Below are positions 26,329-33,954 of a stretch of 64,000 bases of DNA, piece by piece; positions within the stretch are counted from its first letter, which is position 1, and each line of letters starts with the position of its first letter. This stretch comes from Ramlibacter sp. WS9 (lineage in GTDB: Bacteria; Pseudomonadota; Gammaproteobacteria; Burkholderiales; Burkholderiaceae_C), in the NCBI RefSeq assembly GCF_003797765.1, contig NZ_RKMB01000020.1, positions 46,101 to 110,100 on the forward strand, written 5' to 3'. The position numbers were made by a program, and so were the translations under genes. The notes under the pieces are model-generated. The model was not told the origin of the DNA. It did not search any database and saw only the letters and a program-made list of their open reading frames with translations.

Positions 26329-27267
26329 TTATCCGCTTTCGATCTCATTCATCAACTGATAGCGGCGCTGCCCATACCACCGCAGCAGGCATTCGCGGTC
26401 GCGGCAGGTCGCTTCGCGGCGCCGCCATTCCTCGTCGCTGCGCTGCTGGAAGGCCCAGGTGTTGCGCGCGGAAATCTTCGCGCGCGCATGCAACTGGCCC
26501 AATTCGCGATCGAGCCGCGCGAGCTGGGCGTCGGAGCAGATGAGTTTCTCGGACACCGAACGGGCCTTCGCGCAATCGAAACTCGCGTGCGTGGACGAAG
26601 CGGCCACGGCTTTCTGCGGCACCCGGGCGGGCGCGGCCTTGGCGAGCTCTGGACGGCGCGGCTGCGGCTTGGGCGGATCGGTTTGTACGAACTGTGGTTT
26701 GGAAAGGACCGGGGGCGCCGGAGTCTTTGCAGCTTCGACGGCCGGCGCCGGGTGGCCCGGCCTCAGCAACTCGACCCGGCGCAGCAACTCCCCGCGGCGG
26801 GCCGCCGTGTCGTGGCCCGTATCGCGCAGCAGAGCGTCGTAGTGGGCCACGAGCCGGTCGCGGACGCGGCCGGACTCGGCCGATTCCCGCCCCTTGAACT
26901 GGTCCGCAACCCGGCACGCCATGATGAACGCGACCTCGGCATCATGGGTGCGGCCGGCGGCTGCGGCCTCTTTGCCGACCGCCATGAACGCGCCGACATC
27001 GGATGGGCCGTCGCTGGAGAGGCCCGGCGGTATCTGGAAGCGGCCATCCGCCTCACCACTGGGTGCGGCGGCCGGCGCCAGCGGGCAGGGGACGCGCGGC
27101 TTGGGCGCCATCGCGACGCGCTGCGCCGTGACGGTGCCGGTGGGGCCGGCCGCAGGGCTTCGCCAGCGCGGGGCGAGCACGATGGCCGCGCTAACGGCAG
27201 CACCGAGAACAACGCCGGAAGCCAGGATGATTCCCTCGCGCGAATTGATGCGCAATGTGATGCCCAT
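26329..27267 (-). CDS. Membrane-anchored protein with LprI-like (DUF1311) C-terminal domain
   Basis: About 312 residues. A single N-terminal membrane anchor (ILASGVVLGAAVSAAIVLA) precedes a Pro/Ala-rich region and a helical stretch (about 95-190). The C-terminal ~90 residues have the cysteine-bearing DUF1311/LprI pattern (FDCAKARSVSEKLICSD, LDRELGQLH, CRDRECLLRWYGQR), which in some proteins inhibits lysozyme. It probably faces the periplasm. I use ATG 27267; a GTG at 27327 would add 20 residues of non-signal-like sequence. It has no obvious operon partner. Confidence 0.75.
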   Translation of the reverse strand: MGITLRINSREGIILASGVVLGAAVSAAIVLAPRWRSPAAGPTGTVTAQRVAMAPKPRVPCPLAPAAAPSGEADGRFQIPPGLSSDGPSDVGAFMAVGKEAAAAGRTHDAEVAFIMACRVADQFKGRESAESGRVRDRLVAHYDALLRDTGHDTAARRGELLRRVELLRPGHPAPAVEAAKTPAPPVLSKPQFVQTDPPKPQPRRPELAKAAPARVPQKAVAASSTHASFDCAKARSVSEKLICSDAQLARLDRELGQLHARAKISARNTWAFQQRSDEEWRRREATCRDRECLLRWYGQRRYQLMNEIESG

Positions 27268-27418
27268 GGATTCCAACCATACCGTGCCAAGTGCCGCGGC
27301 AGAGGCTTGCGTGACAGATTGCTGCACATCTCACTGCCGGCCGCAATGCAGCTGAGCAGCACCATCCTTGCCACCGCGATTCAGGAGCGCAGCCGACTGC
27401 CGCGCAGGCAGCATCGCG

Positions 27419-27721
27419 TCAAGCGGTGATAGGAGGCTTGAACTCGGTGAGGGGAATCAGGCCCTGGTCACCGTCTTCGTAGAGCAGGTGCGCCGCGGAG
27501 CCTTCGAGCATCCAGCAGGCCTTGAACGTCCGGCCCTGGAGCGTGGCGCTGGCTTCGCGCAGGGCGGCGCGAAACTGCGGCTTCAGGCGATTGAGCACAT
27601 CCTCGCTGGTGCACGGGCCGTTGGAGATGCGGATCTGGTCATTGCCGTTGCTTGCCACCAACTCGTCGGCCATGGCGGGCGCTGCCAGCAGGGCCGCGGC
27701 GCACAGAAGGGCGAATTTCAT
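27419..27721 (-). CDS. Small secreted protein of unknown function
   Basis: 100 residues with a clear signal peptide (MKFALLCAAALLAAPAMA, cleavage before DELVA). GGGAG stands 6 bases before the ATG at 27721. The mature protein of about 80 residues has two cysteines (GPCTSED, KACWMLEG). I do not recognise the family. It is likely periplasmic and apparently monocistronic. Confidence 0.75.
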   Translation of the reverse strand: MKFALLCAAALLAAPAMADELVASNGNDQIRISNGPCTSEDVLNRLKPQFRAALREASATLQGRTFKACWMLEGSAAHLLYEDGDQGLIPLTEFKPPITA

Positions 27722-27849
27722 GAACATCTCCCGGTATCGATGCGCAACGACAGTGCTGCACGTCGATTCCATCGTGCGCGCGCGGCCCGCTCACGCGTGT
27801 AGGAAAGGCTCCCCAAGGCCGGTCGTCGGCCGCCAACGCCCGGCGCCAG

Positions 27850-29145
27850 CTACCAGCCTGCCGCCATGGAGTCCAGTGAGAAACGGGGGTCGCCCGTCAC
27901 GGCGCCGGTGCTCACGAACTCCATCTGCCCCATCGTCAAGGTCTGCAGTTGGTTGATGGTGTTGGCATCCCAGGCGGCGTTGGGTTCGCCTTGCACGAAG
28001 AAATCGGAACCGATGTCCGACACGTACAGGCCGTAGCGCTTCATCGCCGTGGCCAACGCCCGCGCCTGCGCCGTCCAGCCGGCGGGAATGATGAAGTCGG
28101 CCTTCAGCCGCAACAGCGCGCCGAAGGGAATCCCCGCCGCCGTCTCGCCTCCGGCGGCATGGCGTGCCGGCCAGACGAAGCTGCGCGCCAGCACGCTGTC
28201 GCGAAAGGTCACGCGCAAGGGGTGGTGCACTTCGCCCGACGAGGATTCGGCCGCGCGGGCGAGCAGCGGCGTGATCGGCAGCCCGGCCGCGTCGCCGGAA
28301 GTCCACCCGGATGGACGCAGCGCGAGCGACTTCAGGTCCCAGGCCGCGGTGGCCAGCGTGTACCACTGGCTCGACAAGCGGTAGGAATAGTAGCCCTCCC
28401 ACAGGCGGCAAGCGCCTTGTTCCACCACCAGCACGTGGTGGTCGCCGCAGGTGTCCGGGTCGTTGCATTGGCCGCCTTCATTGCGCAGGTTGCCGGGCAG
28501 CGGGAAGGGGAAGCGCCGCTGCGCGGGCGGCACCGCGCTGCAGTCGCGGGTGAGCGCGAAGCCGCCGCCGCTCGCGACGGCGCAATCGCTTTCGTCGGGC
28601 CAGCCCTGTTCGGTGCTGACGCCCGACGCAGCGAAATCGAATGACACCACGGGCCAGTCCGTGGTGGCGGCGCTGCCGTCGACGACGTTGATCGGGATGC
28701 CGTAGTACGTCGCCGGCTGCGCGGGGTTGTCGTTGGTACCCCAGTCGGCATGAAAGCGCCGGTCGCTGCCGATGGACGAGATCCACGCGCCGCTGCTCGC
28801 GTGCGGCGGGAAGCGCACGGGGTCGTCGATGCGCGTGTTGAAGATCGCCGTGGGCGGGAAAACTTCGCAATTGCCGATCATGGCAACCGCGCCCGGCGCG
28901 GGCGGTGGTGCAGGGATGGGCGCTGGCGGCGGCGCAGGTGTGGGGACCGGGGCCGGTGCGGGCGGAGGAACGGGCGCTGGAGCGGAGCCGGGTCCAGGTG
29001 CCGGTGCCGGTACCGGAGCGGGCGGTGGGGCCGGCGCAGGTGCCGGGCCGCCACCGCCGCCGCCACAGCCGGCGGCCGCCAATACGGCGACTCCGCAAAA
29101 CAGCTGTACCAGCCGCTCCAGCTTCTTCTTGTCGGCCCAACTCAT
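27850..29145 (-). CDS. Lipoprotein with long Ala-Pro linker, unknown function
   Basis: 431 residues. The lipobox AAAGC (cysteine about residue 26) is followed by a poly-Gly run and a roughly 50-residue Ala/Pro repeat that should project the domain away from the membrane. The remaining ~340-residue domain begins GNCEVFPPTAIFNTRIDDPV and is rich in Trp, Tyr and paired cysteines, resembling secreted carbohydrate-active or binding domains that I cannot name. ATG 29145 is used because GGAG lies 6 bases upstream. Codon choice in the Ala-Pro linker is highly repetitive at the DNA level. Confidence 0.75.
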   Translation of the reverse strand: MSWADKKKLERLVQLFCGVAVLAAAGCGGGGGGPAPAPAPPPAPVPAPAPGPGSAPAPVPPPAPAPVPTPAPPPAPIPAPPPAPGAVAMIGNCEVFPPTAIFNTRIDDPVRFPPHASSGAWISSIGSDRRFHADWGTNDNPAQPATYYGIPINVVDGSAATTDWPVVSFDFAASGVSTEQGWPDESDCAVASGGGFALTRDCSAVPPAQRRFPFPLPGNLRNEGGQCNDPDTCGDHHVLVVEQGACRLWEGYYSYRLSSQWYTLATAAWDLKSLALRPSGWTSGDAAGLPITPLLARAAESSSGEVHHPLRVTFRDSVLARSFVWPARHAAGGETAAGIPFGALLRLKADFIIPAGWTAQARALATAMKRYGLYVSDIGSDFFVQGEPNAAWDANTINQLQTLTMGQMEFVSTGAVTGDPRFSLDSMAAGW

Positions 29146-29455
29146 GTCCCACTCCAACGCCAAGACGTCCCGATTGTGAAAGGCGCCGGCGCCGCGCAAA
29201 CGTCACGAGCTGCAAGGCTCTGGGCCCGCGGGTTACAGCTCGACGGTGTTTTGTCATGCCGCAACGCAATACGCCGACCAGAATGTCGGTTCTGTGACAG
29301 CGTTGGTCACCACGCCTTGATGTGGGCGCGGGATAGCTCCTACAGCGGCATCAGCCACAGGCCGGATTCAGCAGGGCCAGCGCCGACATCGCGAGCGCGC
29401 GATGGCGCCTAAGTTAGCGGAGTTGGGGCGCCTTTGCGCCCGCAGGGGCGCCACC
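29146..29455. other. Gene-less divergent intergenic region
   Basis: These 310 bases separate the lipoprotein gene (minus) from the small helical protein gene (plus) and should hold both promoters. Near the right end, GGGCGC-CTTT-GCGCCC-type pairing (about 29426-29441) and a repeated GGCGCC lie just before the ATG at 29456 and could fold over its ribosome binding site. No ORF of convincing composition was seen. Confidence 0.5.
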
Positions 29456-29896
29456 ATGAGCCGCGAACACGACGAGCAGAACCGCAACACGGCGGACCCG
29501 CAGCAAATGGAGCGCGACGTCGTGCGCGAGGAACGCGAGCGCGAGCGGCGCCAGGTTCAGGACGATGCCGCGCGCCGTCCCGGGGCATGGCACAACGATG
29601 CGATCCGCGACGGCGCGGTGGAGCAGCTGGCCGCGCTGTTCGACGAAGACACGGCGCGGGGCTTTCGCGACCGCTGGAACGCCGTGCAGATCGCGTTCGT
29701 CGACGATCCACGCCAATCGGTGCAGCGCGCCGACGAGCTGGTCGGTGAGGTGATGAAGAGCCTGGCCGAGAGTTTTGCGCGGCAACGCGTAGCGATCGAG
29801 GCCGACATGGGCGAATCGAGCAAGGCATCGACGGAAAACCTGCGCGTCGCGCTGCGCAGCTATCGCTCTTTCTTCGAACGGCTGCTCGCTTTGTAG
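29456..29896 (+). CDS. Conserved hypothetical helical protein
   Basis: 146 residues, highly charged at the N-terminus (a run of Arg and Glu, coiled-coil-like) and then a helical domain with FVDDPRQSVQRADELVGEVM and STENLRVALRSYRSFFERLL. That pattern occurs in hypothetical proteins of many actinobacteria and proteobacteria as I remember it, without a known role. ATG 29456 follows AGGGGCG. It stands alone between the lipoprotein and the MBL-fold gene. Confidence 0.7.
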   Translation: MSREHDEQNRNTADPQQMERDVVREERERERRQVQDDAARRPGAWHNDAIRDGAVEQLAALFDEDTARGFRDRWNAVQIAFVDDPRQSVQRADELVGEVMKSLAESFARQRVAIEADMGESSKASTENLRVALRSYRSFFERLLAL

Positions 29897-29933
29897 CTGA
29901 ACACCGGTGCCAGGCTGAGTCTTTCGCCTCAGC

Positions 29934-30755
29934 TCAACCGATCGCGCGAAGAGCGGGCTTGATCCGGTTCAGATGCGCATCGATTGAAGAGGTCGGCAGC
30001 TGGTAGGCGCGGTCGTCGAACAGGTCTACCCCGCACATGAGGTTCTCGATCCAGTCGAAGAAGTCGCCGATCGCCTTGCCCTCCAGCGGGGCGCCGTGCT
30101 GCGGCACGATCATCGCGACCGGCAGCTGCCGCGCCATGCGGACCCAGAGCCGCAGGATCTTGTTCGACACCATGTAGCGGCGATGGAAGCCTTCCATCTT
30201 GCCGACGTGGCTTGCAAAGTCCTGCACCGGCTTCGCGGCGTCGGCTCCGGACATCATGGAAACGCCCAGGTCGCCCGTGAACAGGATGCGGCTCACCGGA
30301 TCCCAGAAGTGGAAGTTGCCCTCCGAGTGCATGAAGTGGGCAGGCAGGAGCCACAGCTCGCTCTGGCCGAGCGGCAGGCGGCCCCCGGCGTCCGGCACAC
30401 CGACCACGCGGCCTTCCGTCTTGCCGGCTTTCGTGAAGTGCGGCGCAAAGCGCTCCCAGATCCGCGAGATGACCAGCTTCGCCCGCGTGGCCGTCAGCCA
30501 GCGGTCGAGCGAGGCGATGATGTCCGGATCGGCATGCGAGGCGATCAGGTAAGTCAGGTCTTGCGGCGGAAAGAAGCGCGACAGCGAAAGAAAGAGTTCG
30601 TTGTACGCGAGGTTCCCGCCGGGGTCGATGATCGCGCCGACACCGTGGTCGACGATCAGGAACTGGTTGCTCTGCACCGCGTGTCCGTCCTCTTCGACAA
30701 GGTCGGTGAACATCAGGCAGGCATGGTCCGCGTTGCGGAAAAGTTCGATGGACAT
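29934..30755 (-). CDS. MBL-fold oxygen-binding di-iron-type protein
   Basis: 273 residues of metallo-beta-lactamase fold with an ODP/flavodiiron-like metal site: SHADPDI in place of HxHxDH, FMHSEGNFHFWDP, FTGDLG and VPQHG. Such domains bind a di-iron centre and reduce oxygen or NO, or act as oxygen sensors. There is no fused flavodoxin domain, so any redox partner is separate. It is a single gene on the minus strand, diverging from the BcsB-like gene. Confidence 0.82.
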   Translation of the reverse strand: MSIELFRNADHACLMFTDLVEEDGHAVQSNQFLIVDHGVGAIIDPGGNLAYNELFLSLSRFFPPQDLTYLIASHADPDIIASLDRWLTATRAKLVISRIWERFAPHFTKAGKTEGRVVGVPDAGGRLPLGQSELWLLPAHFMHSEGNFHFWDPVSRILFTGDLGVSMMSGADAAKPVQDFASHVGKMEGFHRRYMVSNKILRLWVRMARQLPVAMIVPQHGAPLEGKAIGDFFDWIENLMCGVDLFDDRAYQLPTSSIDAHLNRIKPALRAIG

Positions 30756-30926
30756 GCGCCGATGGTGCCCTGGTGCTCAACCGTGCGTGTTGTTCCAGAT
30801 CAAATCGCAGCGCGATAACGCCAGCTCGAGGTAAGTCGCTTCCTACGCGCGCACGGCGAATTGGCTGGCGAACCTCTGCAGCGGCAGCCGCCATGCTGGC
30901 GGTGCCTCAGCAGCAGGAGGGAGAGC

Positions 30927-33212
30927 ATGCGTGAAGACAAGTTTCTCTGCGGGAGTCTCGTGAAGCCGCAGCAATGGCTGCCGGCCGCCGCCCGCCGGCT
31001 CGGCTGCGCGGCCCTGGGGCTGCTGCCCGTCCTCGCTTTCGGCGCGGGTCCGGCGCCCGCCGCGCTGCCCCCCATTTCGGCTGCGTCCGCGGTGTCTCCG
31101 GCGCAGGTCTTCCAGCGCATGAACGCCGACCACTGGATCGCCCGCGTCGTCAGCTTCGCCGACCTGGGGTTCGCCGGCCCGCTCGTGCTGGGCGCCCAGG
31201 AGACGTCGCGCGAAATTTCGCTGCCGGTCCCGCCCGGCGCACCGTTGGCCAACGCGATCCTGCAGGTGGACGCGAGCTTCGTGCGCGCCGACGGCGGACG
31301 CACCACGCTCGTCCTTTCCCTGGATGGCTTCCCGGTGTCGGCGCGCCCCGTCACGGCCGAGCGCGGCGACGGCAGCCTCACGCTGGCCGTCGACGGCACG
31401 CCGCGCGCGAGCGGCGTCGTTCGTTTCAACGTCGACTGGCGCACGGCCATCAACCGCGAGAACACCTGCTCGGACGCGCGCACCCCCGGCAACCTGCTGC
31501 GCATCGAACCCACGACACGCTTCACCTACCGCTACGACGGATCGGCGATACAAGACCTTTCGTCGGCCTGGAGCGCATTGCCCGCATCGCCGGTGATCAT
31601 GATCGCCGGCCGCAAGCTCTCGTCCGAAGCCTACGACTCGGCCTGGCGCCTGGGAGTGGCGCTCGAACGCGCCGGCAAGCGGCCGCAGATCCGCGCCTTG
31701 CCCGCGGTGGGTGACGTGGTGGACCTGCAAGGCGTCACTGTGCCATCCGCGTTGCGCGCCATACCCGCCTTCGCCGCGCTGGGCGATGGGGGCAAGCGCC
31801 GTATCAAGGACCTGGCCGAGGTCGGCGCGCTGATGGCGCTGGGGCAAGCGGGGCCGCTGCAGGCCGATATCGTCGTGGCCGACCGCGCGACCGGCAGCGT
31901 GGTGGTGCAGGCGCTCGATGAATTGCGCGCGCAGCTTCCTGCCGAAGCGCAAGCTCCCTTTGCCGAGTGGCGCGCCCGCTCGCTCGACGGCTGGGGCCGG
32001 CAGCTCGCCTCGGGGCAGGTGCGCCTGGCCAACGTGTTCGGGCGGCCGGCCATCGTGGTGGCGCCGGACGCCGGTGGCCAGGCCGCGGGCCTGTTCACGC
32101 AGATCTGGCAACAGCTCGCGATGTCGCCCGCGCTGCAGGTGCAGGCGGCGGACGATCCCCGTGCCGACCTCGCCGCGGTGTCACTCAAATACCTGGGCGC
32201 GAAGCCGGCCACGCTGGAAGTGCTGTCGCGCGCCGACTGGAACGCCGCTTTCGACATCGGCGCGATCTCGAGTGACGGGCGCGGGCCCGGCACGCTGGTC
32301 ATCGACGTCGCCGCGGCGCCCGGCGCGGCCCGCACCCCGCCCGTGGTGTCGGTTTTCATGAACGAGGTGCTGCTGTCGGCGCGCGAGCTGGAGGCAACGG
32401 GCAAGCGCGAACGCATCGTTGCGCCGATCCCGCGCCACGCCGTGAGCGCGCGCAACAACATTCGCGTCTCCTTCGTGCGGCAGCAGGCCAGCGACAAGTG
32501 CCGCGAAACGCCCGAGGCCTATCCGGTGTCGGTGCTCGCCAGCAGCCACCTGCTGCTGGACAAGATCGATGCGTCCGGGGACTTCAGCAGCCTCATCTCG
32601 GGTTTCGCGCACGGGGTCAGTGTGCTGGTGCCCGTCAACTACCTGTACGACGCGCAAAACAGCCTGCCGCGCGTCATCAGTCTTGCATCGAGCACGGGGG
32701 TGTCGCCTTCGCGTGCCCGGTTCATCGCGGTCGCCGATGTGGGCCCTCCCAAGATCAAGGGCCCCTTCCTGGCGATCGACGTGCCGCTGAAGGACTCGGC
32801 CAAGAGCGAAGTCAAGCTCGAGGGCGGACGGCTGCTGCTGGCCGAGGGCTCCGATCGGCCCCTGCTCGACATCAGCGGCCTCAATCGCGCGGGGTTGCTG
32901 GAAGTGATCAAGATGGGCCGCGACACCGGTGCTGTCTACCGCACGCTGGGCCGCGAGGCACCTGTCATCGACAAACCGATGCAGCTATCGGCAGGCAATG
33001 TCGCCGTGATCGGCATGGGCGGGCTGCGCGCGGAGATCAACACGATCGACCCTTCAGGCGAGGGCATGACGCGCGAATCCCGGCCCTCGCTGACCGATCA
33101 CTCCGCGTGGTGGCTGCTGCCACTCGCCGTGCTGGCTTTCATCGGTGCGTTGGCCGCCTATGCCTGGCGCACGCACATGCGCGCCGGGGCGTCCGCGGAT
33201 GAGGGTGTGTGA
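30927..33212 (+). CDS. BcsB-like cellulose synthase regulatory subunit
   Basis: 761 residues with an N-terminal signal sequence (ALGLLPVLAFGAGPAPA), a long periplasmic beta-rich body and one C-terminal transmembrane helix (WWLLPLAVLAFIGALAAYAW) with a short basic tail. This is the topology and length of BcsB (about 780), the periplasmic partner that guides the glucan from BcsA. Similar blocks include FRVDW-like FNVDWRTAINRENTCSD and NNIRVSFVRQQASDKC. ATG 30927 has AGGAGG upstream. No bcsA, bcsC or bcsZ is near, so it may serve another glycosyltransferase. A GGDEF-EAL enzyme lies just beyond it. Confidence 0.65.
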   Translation: MREDKFLCGSLVKPQQWLPAAARRLGCAALGLLPVLAFGAGPAPAALPPISAASAVSPAQVFQRMNADHWIARVVSFADLGFAGPLVLGAQETSREISLPVPPGAPLANAILQVDASFVRADGGRTTLVLSLDGFPVSARPVTAERGDGSLTLAVDGTPRASGVVRFNVDWRTAINRENTCSDARTPGNLLRIEPTTRFTYRYDGSAIQDLSSAWSALPASPVIMIAGRKLSSEAYDSAWRLGVALERAGKRPQIRALPAVGDVVDLQGVTVPSALRAIPAFAALGDGGKRRIKDLAEVGALMALGQAGPLQADIVVADRATGSVVVQALDELRAQLPAEAQAPFAEWRARSLDGWGRQLASGQVRLANVFGRPAIVVAPDAGGQAAGLFTQIWQQLAMSPALQVQAADDPRADLAAVSLKYLGAKPATLEVLSRADWNAAFDIGAISSDGRGPGTLVIDVAAAPGAARTPPVVSVFMNEVLLSARELEATGKRERIVAPIPRHAVSARNNIRVSFVRQQASDKCRETPEAYPVSVLASSHLLLDKIDASGDFSSLISGFAHGVSVLVPVNYLYDAQNSLPRVISLASSTGVSPSRARFIAVADVGPPKIKGPFLAIDVPLKDSAKSEVKLEGGRLLLAEGSDRPLLDISGLNRAGLLEVIKMGRDTGAVYRTLGREAPVIDKPMQLSAGNVAVIGMGGLRAEINTIDPSGEGMTRESRPSLTDHSAWWLLPLAVLAFIGALAAYAWRTHMRAGASADEGV

Positions 33213-33222
33213 GGGCGGCCGT

Positions 33223-33407
33223 CTAGGGCCTGTTAACGCTATTTCCAGGGGCGCGTTGGAGTCGCAACCCGAAGGGAAGGGGCCGCATCGGGCGCCACTC
33301 GGCGTTGCCCGGCTGGCCCGCACGCGAGTGCGGGCTGCACCGTGCGCCTTGATTGGCGCCCGATGCGGCCCCTTCGCGCCCCTGGAAATAGCGTTAACAG
33401 GCCCTAG
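33223..33407. repeat. MITE-like palindromic element with 33-bp terminal inverted repeats
   Basis: Bases 33223-33255 and 33375-33407 are exact reverse complements over 33 bases, starting CTAGGGCCTGTTAACGCTAT and ending in CTAG. A further exact 20-base pair (33277-33296 with 33355-33374) continues the stem after a 21-base one-sided bulge, and CCCGCAC-GCGA-GTGCGGG lies near the centre. CTAG at both ends resembles targets of IS5-group elements. It sits between two convergent genes and its right end supplies the stop codon of the receiver gene. It has no transposase and no T-run. Confidence 0.8.
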
Positions 33408-33832
33408 GCCGCCTGGACATGCGACTGGGCAACCCGGAAGCACTGGTACGAGCAATAGTCCACCAGCGAGTCGATCTCGGTGGACTTGTCGAAGACGGCG
33501 TCGACTCCGAGCTGCGCACAGCGCTTGCGGATGCTGGCGTTGACGTAGTTGCTGAACACCACCACCTTCTGGTTCGGTTTGCGCTCGGCGATGCATTGTG
33601 CCAGGTGAATGCCGCTGCCTTGCTTCAGGAACAGGTCGAGGATCAGCAGGTCCCACCCCTGCGTGTTCTTTTCGAGCCAGAGCAGGGCCTCGTCCTCCGT
33701 GGCGCTGGTGCCCGTCACCTTCACGCAGGTCAACTCCTCCAGCGTACCAATGAGGTTCTCACGGATCGTGGGGTTGTCCTCGACGATGTAGGCTTGCAGG
33801 TGCACGGGGATGGTCGATTCAGGGTATGACAA
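33404..33832 (-). CDS. Single-domain response regulator (CheY-like)
   Basis: About 142 residues: AYIVEDNPTIRENLIGTLEE, phosphoacceptor Asp in LLILDLFLKQGSG, FSNYV and the DKSTE lysine. There is no output domain, so it should act by protein contact, perhaps on the divergent GGDEF-EAL enzyme. The start is uncertain: TTG 33832 has GGAAG 5 bases upstream, whereas the open frame runs to a GTG at 33931 through codons unlike the rest of the gene. The stop codon and last codons lie at the edge of the MITE-like element, so the original C-terminus may have been altered by its insertion. Confidence 0.82.
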   Translation of the reverse strand: MSYPESTIPVHLQAYIVEDNPTIRENLIGTLEELTCVKVTGTSATEDEALLWLEKNTQGWDLLILDLFLKQGSGIHLAQCIAERKPNQKVVVFSNYVNASIRKRCAQLGVDAVFDKSTEIDSLVDYCSYQCFRVAQSHVQAA

Positions 33833-33954
33833 GGTCGCTTCCACTTTAAGTGAGGCAAATTTTGCCGGACCCCCGGCGGCGCTCGCGTCATCATGTAGGA
33901 CAGTGCCTACTGTTGCATACGGGTTTGCCACGACACGCCTAAGATAGCCGGCGA
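33833..33954. promoter_or_regulatory. AT-richer divergent promoter region with two palindromes
   Basis: Between the receiver gene and the GGDEF-EAL gene lies a clearly less G/C-rich stretch with the perfect palindrome GGCAAATTTTGCC (33854-33866) and GTAGG-ACAGTG-CCTAC (33895-33910). Both are plausible operator sites for these divergent c-di-GMP-related genes. The bound protein is unknown. Confidence 0.4.
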
